A DNA stretch of 64,000 nt from Isoetes taiwanensis (lineage: Eukaryota; Streptophyta; Lycopodiopsida; Isoetales; Isoetaceae): positions 8,390,095 through 8,454,094 of the forward strand of contig JAJEKV010000063.1 of assembly GCA_021234155.1 (NCBI GenBank), read 5' to 3'. The notes beneath the pieces were generated by a model, which searched no databases, was not told the DNA's origin, and saw nothing but the letters and a program-made list of their open reading frames with translations. This document shows, in pieces, positions 54,650 to 64,000 of the stretch; the stretch's first letter is position 1; every line of letters starts with the position of its first letter. The position numbers and the translations under genes are program-made.

Positions 54650-57600
54650 AAAATAGGTTGTGATCAGCACCCAAAATATACTAATTAGCGAAGATCAAGA
54701 CTATATAAGAATTAATAAATAACCACAACAAAAGTATACATATATTACAATTCATTTCACATATTTGAAATTTCTCAAGAGAGTTCTAGATCTGATCAGG
54801 TGATATCCTAACAATATATGCCAAATAAAATCGATGGCATTTTCATTGAGTGATTTAATGGTTCAAGAAATTTGTGCCTGCTAAGACCAAGTTCAGGAAT
54901 AAGGCCAAGTTCCTCAGCAATCCTAGCGACATGTGCCTACCCAATTACAATGGTTTATGAGGTAGCCATTTCTGCATAGCCTGTGACCACAGACATGTCA
55001 ACGTTTGTTGCAACAGCCAGCTATTGCACATGCTCTGATCTCATATAATCAGTACTTTTGACAGTTTTGAGCAGCTCATTTAGCGATTCTCCATCAAATT
55101 CGGAACTACTAGCGGAATGCAACCTTAAGTGGGTGATAAATTCCATCCAAGGCCAAATATTGGCAAGAGACCGATAGCGAACAAGTGCCGCGAGGGAAAG
55201 ATGAATAGAACTTTGAAAAGAGAGTTACCCAGCCGCAGAAAAATTACATATTAGGGAAGGGCCTACCAAGCCTATCCTCCAATTGGTGGTTGAATCCTTC
55301 AACGACTGCAAGAAGGAAGATAAGATGAATATGGCCCAGGGTCATGCTATCATTGCAATTCGGTCATCTCTTCCCCTTGTATATCAGTCTTCCACTCTTC
55401 AAGAAAGTCTTTACCAAGCTCCAATATATAATTGAGAGGTTCATTGCTAGTGGCGGTAATCAAAGATGCTAGTTTCTAGTCTCTATGATTGAGTCCTGCA
55501 AAAAGAAAAAATATGATGGTCTGGGTGTTATCAACGTTGATGGACAGGGGCTCTCTTGTAGCCAAATACGTTCATCGAGCTGGCCATATTCTGATTAATT
55601 GCCCGTGACTATTCTTATCTGACACTCCTTGACAAAGTGTCATCTTTTTAGCTGGCATAATGTCAAGATGCTTCTTTCAGATAGCTTTTTCTTCCCCTTC
55701 ATTATTCCTAATAGCACTCCAAATATTATCAAGAAATAGACAGGGAATTGGAATTTGGTAAAAGACATGTATTCCTTGAAAGAGGGATTATCCAAAGATC
55801 ATTTTTTTGGAATCCATCTCTTATTCTCAACAATCCAAACCCCAGGTTGGATGTTCACTTCCCAGATTAATGCAAGGCCTGGATGGATAGTAATATTATC
55901 TATATTTTACATTTTTTCAATGCTAATGGTTTTATTGAATTTTAGGATTCTATAATCTCTCACCTTGGTCGAGATGATGAATGTGATTAAGGCTGCCTTT
56001 GTTGAAGGCATTCGGCATGATCAAGAACTCCAATGGCATGTTAATGGCATTACCAAGTTCATAGTTAAGAAGACCTATCGTTTTCTTACTCGAGGCTTGT
56101 TCTTGACAGTTCATACCAAATTGGGTATTTTGACTGAGAGACGCTTAAATAATTTCGTGTTCGTAGCCCATTACAACCCAAATTCAAATCTATCGTCTAG
56201 CAGCTTTGGCATAAAGCCTTAGCCATCAAGGAAAAGGGATGGAAGCTTGGAATGACCCATTCTAATCACTTTAATAGATGCCTTCAAAAATTCCCAAATT
56301 TTCCTCTATTCCAGTCGCGGACTTCTTCCTTCCCACTGATCCCGCAGATTGGAGATTCTATATCATCATGAGAGGATGTGGAAACAACAAAACGCCCTTA
56401 TCTTCCAACAAGATATCATTTAGCCACACGCAGTGATCCAATAAGTCAAATATGACATCAATTGGATTAGTGAAGTGAACTAATACTCCTTGCTCTCTTT
56501 TGCAGATAACACCATGCTTCTCTTTAAGATAATCCGATGGGAGCGGATCAACATGCAAGTCAATGCTATGTGGTTGAATCAATTTGGTTTGGCAATTCAA
56601 GCAGACCATGGAGTTCAATGTTATTGTGACTGCTTTTGCCACAACAGCCAATCCGAATTTATACATGTCATCAAACATTCTACGTGAACCATCAGCATTA
56701 AAAGGTCATCCTATATATTGATGACACAGTTCTTCAAAAAAAAAAAAAAAGGTCATCCTACAATCGACATCGCAGATTGGCCTTCAGATCAATTGCCTTG
56801 TCATACCTATTCAAATCAATTGTATTCTCATAACTCTAAAAAGCTAGTCATAGAAAAACTATACACAAAAAACCAGAAACAAAAAATATGTACTAGCCTT
56901 TTATACGACCTAGGGTTTCTGCGACCTATAACTATCATGCCAACATCAATCAGAACATTTGCCCTAGCCAATCTACTAACAACAGAACTTCGACCGATTT
57001 TCCAGAGAATTCCCTTCCAATTCAATACTACGCAACATGTATTTCATCCATCCACCTAATACTATGTTTTTCGTTGTACCATGCCTGCAAACAGATTAAG
57101 AATTAAAAGATATAATAATGTGAAAAAAATAGAAGCAAATATGCTTACATCACCTTTTGCTGACAGCCTAAAACTTTCTTTCTAATATTTAGTCATTTGA
57201 TACATCATACTTTTTACTTAACCTCTCACTGTATTCTAAATATTTTGCATCATCTACGTTGAGAACCTGGAAATCATTGACCACTAGCTTGTATAGCTCT
57301 TCCCTTCCTCTGATTGCAAAACGAGAATCATAACAAAACATAAACTAGCGCTACAATCCTTTGACACTATGAACAGAATGGTCAATATTAGCTAACAAAT
57401 CTTGCTCAGTAGCAAAGCTAATCTTCTTAACTTTCTTCCTTTAACCACAGATTCCAGAAGTAAGTCTTGATCTCCTCATTGTGGCAATGCAAGCCTTTCT
57501 AGCATTGGAAAATATTGGACTTGTTCTTATATCAAAAGAAATTTCTTTCACACCTGCAATTCTAATCCTGACTTCTTGAGCCCTCCTAATAATTGACCAA

Positions 57601-58840
57601 ACTTTTAAAACACATCCTACAAACTAAAACGGGAAACAAGACATTAGTACAGAAAAAACAAAAGAAGAAAGAAAATAAACTAGTACACAGAACCTACGTC
57701 TCAGTTGGATAAAGTCCACCTTTAACCTTGCAAACTTGCAACATAAACTACTCAAGCGTCTTAGAAAAATCACACAAATCTAACTCTTCAACTTTCTTAT
57801 TCATGAGTTCGTCTCTTTTGATCCTCCATGTATCAAATCTTGTTCTGTCCCATTCAATCCTATCAAACTTTCTGCCATCAGCATGAACTTCCTTCACAAG
57901 TTGCTCATCAAGTTCCAAAAATGCTACTGACTTCCCAGGACTACTCTGGACAACATTCTCAGACAGATTCTTCTTATCAGACTCGCATGCAAACAATGCA
58001 GGCATTTTTTCTATATCATTCATGTACTCCAATTCCTCTTCGCCAAACTCCTTGGAAAGGTCGGCCTCAAAGTTATCTTCAATATCATCGTCTCCTTGAT
58101 TCAAAAAGTAATACAATATCATCGTCTCCTGCATATTATGTAATACAATTTGGAGTTCTTTAATGTTGTCCTTCCTCTTTCCTAGCTAGGGTACGATTAA
58201 AGACATAATGGATGATGAAAGGGGTTTGAGTAACAGATGATGTCCAATGAGGAGAGCGTTGGGTTGAATATTACTCTGAGTCGTGTTTCCATGGATATTT
58301 AAGGAAGTTAAGCATTTAGAATCTAGTACTCGAGTTATCTTCAATATCATCGTCTCCTTGATTCAAATTTTTTTTCATTGAGTGTCTTCTGTCCGATATG
58401 ATTAATATGTCATGAATGCTGTCAAAACTCTCCAGCATTTGCAACCATCCGAACATGATATACCGGGTTGGTTACACCTAGCCAGCCACTACATGTGATA
58501 TTGCATTTAGTACTAGCATCATATATCCAGGAGGCGCAAGACATGCGAGCACAATTGTGTGCCTCACTGCACTAATATGTACAGTTGTACAGTTTATCAG
58601 CGGGCTTATTACTGCTAAGTTTTTTCTCAAAAAACCTTTAGGGCAAGGGTTTTTTGATCTTCGACAATAATAGGTCTGTTGCATTCCTATTTTCTTTGTT
58701 TGAGTCTCATAGACCTCTTAGTCTCCATGGACAATAAAATCAAGTCAATTCTTTGTGTACGGCTACATATCTTTTTTATTTTAAGTATAGTTTATCATCA
58801 ATAGAAAGCATGTAAGGTAGTTTATCATATTGGCCATGTG
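54650..58840. other. Long non-genic stretch
   Basis: No gene or complete element is identifiable. A 34-bp phrase containing TTCAATATCATCGTCTCCTT occurs at about 58074 and 58331, with a shorter copy at 58116. Runs of A (56736-56750) are isolated. Confidence 0.35.
57748..58134 (-). other. Acidic open frame, unknown
   Basis: A 128-codon frame rich in Asp/Glu and Lys (for example EFGEEELEYMNDIEKMP and FDRIEWDRTRFDTWRIKRDE) has a plausible protein composition and no internal stop. No family is recognised and no partner exons were found. The 5' part overlaps a short direct repeat, so the start is uncertain. Confidence 0.3.
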
Positions 58841-58845
58841 CATAG

Positions 58846-59144
58846 TGACGAAACTTATGATTTATGCTAGAACCAACAGCAAGAAATAAGATAGACAGAG
58901 TGAAAACTCAGAAAAAAGAAATACGATGGATTGGTTTTTTTTTTTTTTTTTTGGTGCTATAGAAGATAGTCACATATGTGACGTATAAAGCATAGCACAT
59001 GGACATGCTAACTATATCCTAACCTAGCGAGGGGCATACATGAACGTAAATGCATAATAAACTATAAATCATGGTCCTATGTAAATACATAGGCTGCCAT
59101 GTCAGCACATATATGTGCTTAACCATTAAGAGGTATCTCTGTCA
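58846..59144 (-). repeat. 3' LTR of copia element
   Basis: It starts TGACGAAACTTATG and ends ATCTCTGTCA on the plus strand, giving the TGACA...TGTCA ends expected. It contains a long T-run at about 58937-58952. The plus-strand base after it begins TCCTCCCC, the complement of the polypurine tract. Confidence 0.85.
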
Positions 59145-59353
59145 TCCTCCCCTAAGCATATATATGGATTGAGAACAAAAGAAGAATGCTACAGCTTATC
59201 GTGGCAATCCTCCCTTAAGCTAAGCATTTGAATACCAAGTTGAGTCTTGAACTTCTGAAATGTAGACCCTGCTAATGGCTTGGTGAAGAGATCGGCCAAA
59301 TGATCTCTGGTTGGAACGTGATGAAGATCAAGCTGACCATCAGTAACCTTCTC

Positions 59354-62300
59354 TCACGCAAAATGATAATGTGTTTTAATGTATTTGATGCGGGCATGAA
59401 ACACAGGATTATTAGCAAGTTGCAAAGAGTTTTGGTTATCACAATAAAGTGAAATAGTGTTAGTGTCAAAGCCTAATTCTGCAAAAAGTTTGGCTAACCA
59501 AACAGATTCAGTAGCAGCAATTGCTAAGGTTTTATACTCCGCCTCCGCACTCGAAAGACAGATGAGGGTGGATGCTTGCTGAGCCAAATAATGATGTTGT
59601 TACCAAGGCCAAAAACATAACCCGTGGTGCTGCATCGCATATCAAACAACATCTACAAAATCATGTAAAGAAGGCGACTGATCATGCGTATAGCAGAGGC
59701 CCTCATTAAGAGTACCTTTTAAATAGGCAAGCACTCTTTTTGCTGCTTGCCAATGGCTCTATTTTGGACAGGCCATAAAATGGCTCAACATGCCCACCGC
59801 AAAAGAGATCTCATGTTTAGTGACTGTAAGATAAATCAGTCCACCAACAAGTGAGCGATACAAAGTAGCATCTACCTGAGAAGGCGACTCGTCATAGGTG
59901 GATAACTTCAAACCAGGCTCCATGGGCTATTTCGCAACCTTGCAATCTGTCATATGAAATTTTGTGAGAAGATCTTGGACGTTCTTAACTTGAGACAGAG
60001 TGATGCCATCGTGAGTTTGCCAAATTTCAATCCCAAGAAAGTAATGGGACAGATCTAAGTCTGTCATAGCAAATTCATGTATAAGCGAAGTGCGCAATTG
60101 ATCAATAAGATCATGGGCATCTCTTGTAAGCAGCAAATCATCAACATACAACACAACAATGCAGAGAGATGTACCTTTAATTTTAAGTACAAATTGAAAT
60201 CTGTTGTGGAAGAAGAATAGCCATGTGCTTTAAGATAAGAATCTATCTTGTGATACCAGCATTGAGGTGCTTGTTTGAGTCCGTAGAGATTCTTATTCAA
60301 TTTACAGACTAATGCCCTTGCCCTTCCGAGACAAAACCTTATGGCTGTTGTATATAAACTTCATCGAACAGGTCTCCACTCAAGAAGGCATTTTGGAAGT
60401 CCATTTGATATACGGGCCAACCCTTACTAGCTGCTAAGGCAAAAATAGCATGGCGGTTGATAGTCTCGCAACTGGAGCAAAGACTTCATCGTAATCAATG
60501 CCCTACTGCTGAGCGAATCCTTTGGCAACAAGTCCGGCCTTATGTTTTCTGAGAGATCCATCTACATTGTATTTTTCTTTAAAGATCCATTTTGAGCCAA
60601 ATGCTTTTTTCCCTTTAGGAAGGAGAACGAGATCCAAAGTCTCATTCTTAATGAGTAGATCATATTCATGTTGCATCGCAGCCACCCAATCTAGATTGGT
60701 AAGGAGTTCAGCAAAACTAGAAGGTGTATGCTCTTCATAGATCTTTGCCATCAAAACGAAATTACAAGTGTGCATAACACGTGGTTGTGCATCAGATAAG
60801 ACATTTAAGCCGCTCAGATCGCCTAAAAGGCACACCATCATCATGATTTTCAACAGGAGATAGGGCTGAAGCAGTCCTAAAACTACTAGCAAGCTGATTG
60901 GCAACTTGAATATCAGACAAGGTAGCAAGATACGGATCATTTTCGTCATCATCATTATGATCACAAGGGCTGAATGTATACAACGGCAACTGGAGCAACG
61001 TTAATTGCATTCTTCTGAGTATTAAAATCAAGCAAAGAATGAATATCAAAGGAGGCTCCAACATCATGCTCGAAAGCATCATAGTAGCCATCCTCAAAGA
61101 ATTTTGCATCAGGACTGATCACATGCTTCTTAGTGGATGGGTTATAGAATTTGTAAGCTTTATATCCATCAGCATACCAATGCATTTGACTGCCCGATCA
61201 TCAAGTTTCTTTATTTTTGAATGAAAATGCACAAAAGCAGGACAACTAAAGATTTTTAAATGCGAGACATCAGGTTTTGTACCATAGAACACCTTGAAAG
61301 GTGTTTGGCCTTTCAAAATTTTTGTGGGAGCTCTATACAAAAGATAGGTTGTTGTTTTAACTGCTTCACCCCAAAATGACATCGGCAAATGTTTATAAGC
61401 AAGCATGCTTCTTGCCAAATCCATGGGAGCAAGATTCTTGCGTTCGACTACACCATTTTGTGGCAAACAATACGAAGCACTCAACTCGCAAACAATGCCA
61501 GAATCTCGAAGATAGGCATCAAAAGAATGGTTCTTGTGCTTACCACTATTGTCGGACCTGAATGCCTTAATCAACTTCCCTGTTTGTTTTTCAACCATAA
61601 TCTTAAACTCCTTAAACTTAGAGAGTACATCGGATTTGTAATACAAAGGGTATACCCACGTCATCCTAGAAAGATCATCAATAAATGTACAAAAGTAGTG
61701 TGCTCCACTCAAAGAAGGGACCCTGATTTCACATACATCATTATGCACGAGCTGCAAGATATCATTGTTTTCTTCACGGCCTCCTTGGGGAAAGATGCAG
61801 CTACTTGTTTTCCAAGACTACAAGCATCACATTGCAGTTCATGAGTATGTACAACAGGCAGCCCAACAACCATCTTTTTTCCATGCATCATACAAAGAGA
61901 TAAACAACTCAAATGACCATAATGAGCATGCCACAATTCATTCGAAGACATGTTAATAGGAGTAGCAGCAACAAACAAACCTTTATGCTCTGCAACAGAA
62001 GCACAAAACTTATGCAAACCATTTTAGAGAATTCCGTGAGCAACAATTTCAGAGTTGAGAATGACAGGACACGTAGGAGTAAGTATAACTTCTCCTTGTC
62101 CAACTATAACATGCAAGCCACTGTTATCAATCTTAAAAATGGATAGCAAATTTTCTTCAAGTCCAGGAATGTAAGTAACATCTTTAACATACTTCATGCT
62201 ACTTTCCTGAGTAGAAAATGTGACTTCACCCTTCCCTTGAATCTGATAGCTGAAATTATCAACAAATTTGACTCGACTATCACCCATTTATTATATTTAG

Positions 62301-63036
62301 AAAAATACTTTCTTTTTGTCATGTGCGAAGTGGCACTGGATGAAGGTACCACGGATCACTATCAGATCTGTCCAAATACATCTCAGAAGCTTTGAATAAG
62401 CATTCAATATCAACACTTTCACGTTCAAATTCAGCAGCTACGAAGTTAGATCGCTCCTTACAATCATGTGCCAGCTAATCTTTACTTGCTGCAGTAGCTT
62501 TGGCTTCTTTCTTTAAGCACTTTGAGCAATCACTAATCCAATGCCCTTTCTCATGGCAATATCTGCAGGATATCTGATTGAACCTTTCTTGCTCCTGCTC
62601 CCCCGATTAGAATTACTACCTGAAGACTCAGAGGATTTATTTTCGAAGAACCTATTGGTGTGCTTCTTGGGATTATATTTTGAAAATAAAGCATTCTGAT
62701 TTGACTGTCTTTTCAACTCCAATTCAATCTGAAGGAGAAGATTAGGCAAGTCTTTCAAGCTTAATTTGACTGTCTCTTGCACCTAATGCAAGAATAAAAG
62801 ACTGATAGTCCTTAGAAAGAACATGAAGCAATGCGAAAAATTACCTCATCATCTGATACTTGTTGTTTCATATCATCAAGTTTGCTTTTAACCTCTTTGG
62901 CCTTAGAAATATAGTCAAGCATATCCGTACAATTGTCCAAGCGCAAAGAATGTAACTCATCTCTCAAGAAAAAGGCTCTCGAGTATGTGTCTTGAACGTA
63001 CACCCTTTTTAGCTGATCTAGTGTTCCAGACAACAA
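59354..63036 (-). pseudogene. Copia gag-pol polyprotein, broken
   Basis: In transcription order: gag (63036-62812, LRLDNCTDMLDYISKAKEVK); a zinc-knuckle region (62782-62513, DIAMRKGIGL part); the protease-side region (62287-62024); GAG-pre-integrase (62017-61709, LWHAHYGHLSCLSL and CDACSLGKQ). Integrase follows (61757-61119, HNDVCEI, FRSDNSGK, NGVVERKN as the D-D-E positions). RT is at 60964-59927 (WVAAMQHEYDLL, FGSKWIFKEKY, LYGLKQAPQCWY, LYVDDLLL), and RNase H at 59587-59354 (LSSAEAEYKTLAIA, LYCDNQNSLQLANNP). Catalytic YVDD is still readable. Stops and frameshifts separate the blocks at least six times. Confidence 0.9.
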
Positions 63037-63651
63037 TTTACAACCCCTGATATGGCACTAAACTTCTGATGATACAAGAAATTTCAAGAGGCCCAAGCCT
63101 TTCTTATTTTTTGACAAAAAATCCGCATCCTTTATATCAAGAGAGCCATCAACAAGTCCATCCAAACTATGCATGAGAAGATAACCTTCAAATACATCAA
63201 TCACCAGATAATAATTATCTCCCTTCAAGGTAGCATTTGGATTGTTAAATTTGGTAGAATCCGTCCTTGAAGGTCTTACAACTTAACAAAGAGCATTAAC
63301 AGAGAGAGTACTAAGCTTTAGATGCACAAAGAAGACAAACTAAGGGAATTACCCAGACAGATGTGCTCAAACATCACAAATCTCTCACAAAATCGCTCCT
63401 AGAGCCAAAATTGCCAATTGTGTCAGCACAAAAACAGTACAAAACGGCAAAAAACGGCACCCTTGTGCAACGAAATCTCGAACTTGATCAAGAGTACACA
63501 ATTTGTTGAAGACATAACAAAAAATTGGCCTATTTTGTAATTTTGGTTGAAGACATCCAATTTGGGCACAGTGTTGCCAACTTCTGAATTCACCTCCGAT
63601 CCTGATAAATTTCCCTCACTGGTTAGTTTTAGCCACCCTGGGCTCTGACCA

Positions 63652-63943
63652 TGACAAAACTTATGATCTAGACTAGAACCAACAACAAGAAATAAGAGAG
63701 AAAGAGAGACGGAGTGAAAACGCAGAAAAAGAAATATGATGGATTGATTGATTTTTTTTCTTTTTTTTGGTGCTACAGAAGATAGTCACATATGTGATAT
63801 GTAGAGCATAGCACGTGGACATGCTAACTATATCCTAACCTAGCTATGCGCATACATGAACATAAATACATGGTATAAATCATGGTCCTATGTAAATATA
63901 TAGGCTTCCATGTCAGCACAAATGTGTGCTTAACCATTAAGAG
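63652..63943 (-). repeat. 5' LTR of copia element, outer end missing
   Basis: It starts TGACAAAACTTATG and matches the left LTR to ACCATTAAGAG at 63943; the last 12 bases of the left LTR (GTATCTCTGTCA) have no counterpart. Nine bases further on, 25 bp (63953-63977) are identical to the sequence lying directly before the left LTR (58821-58845). Confidence 0.8.
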
Positions 63944-64000
63944 TTATTATAATTTATCATATTGGCCATGTGCATAGTTTCTTAAAAGTTCACAACTTTT

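Larger units (their letters stand above)
58846..63943 (-). mobile_element. Ty1/copia LTR retrotransposon, nearly complete, degenerate
   Basis: Two directly repeated LTRs (58846-59144 and 63652-63943) bound an internal region whose minus-strand domains come in copia order: gag with zinc knuckle, protease region, GAG-pre-integrase, integrase, RT, RNase H. The primer-binding site is TGGTCAGAGC, next to the right (5') LTR at about 63651-63642, close to the tRNA-iMet type. The polypurine tract AGGGGAGGA lies next to the left (3') LTR at about 59153-59145. The LTRs differ at roughly one base in ten, so the insertion is old. Frame breaks make it non-coding as it stands. Confidence 0.9.

Overview
The window reads as nuclear DNA of a land plant: AT-rich, with spliced genes, plant-type Ty1/copia, Ty3/gypsy and LINE relics, a PPR fragment and a plant-like 5.8S/28S rDNA fragment. 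The 5.8S wording and compact introns of a few hundred bases would fit a non-seed plant, but the sequence alone does not fix the lineage.

Three genes look intact and could be followed exon by exon. (1) VPS50/syndetin (17301-28883, + strand, 25 exons, 1070 aa), the EARP-specific subunit of an endosomal recycling tether. (2) The AP-1 clathrin adaptor mu subunit (41917-39603, - strand, 11 exons, 429 aa). (3) Immediately upstream on the same strand, a small 81-aa gene in 3 exons (42729-41964) resembling MOZART2 of the gamma-tubulin ring complex. Its stop codon lies only 46 bp before the AP-1 mu start codon. Genes 1 and 2 both act in endosome/TGN membrane traffic. They are about 11 kb apart and I see no sign of shared control.

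The rest is mostly mobile DNA in various states of decay. From the left: a LINE relic that looks inverted by twin priming (2.5-4.4 kb); an HUH-endonuclease element (about 4.77-8.46 kb) with Rep-type HLH and YxxK motifs, a cluster of iteron-like 9-mers, 138-bp tandem repeats and a 20-bp inverted repeat, followed by a 331-bp segment repeated in reverse at 50.4-50.75 kb; a gypsy pol relic (9.5-11.8 kb) split by a 1-kb insertion made of two related units; a foldback element (12.0-12.3 kb); a lipase-like last-exon fragment (15.7-16.1 kb); gypsy, copia and PPR fragments (30.6-34.1 kb); and an unusual repeat family with TTCTAGAA-rich blocks, a tRNA-like pol III box pair and GATC-rich tandem repeats. 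Two copies of that family stand in opposite orientation on either side of the AP-1 mu/MOZART2-like pair (36.85-37.9 and 44.05-45.39 kb). Further right are a pogo/Tigger-like transposase relic (46.9-48.2 kb), a second LINE relic (49.1-50.0 kb), a decayed 5.8S-ITS2-28S fragment (52.9-53.6 kb), a copia gag relic (54.1-54.6 kb) and a nearly complete but broken copia element with both LTRs (58.85-63.94 kb, - strand).

The most interesting parts are the HUH element, which is helicase-free as far as it can be read and fits the Replitron type of eukaryotic transposon better than Helitrons, and the tightly packed MOZART2-like/AP-1 mu pair, which could be a dicistronic or shared-leader arrangement.
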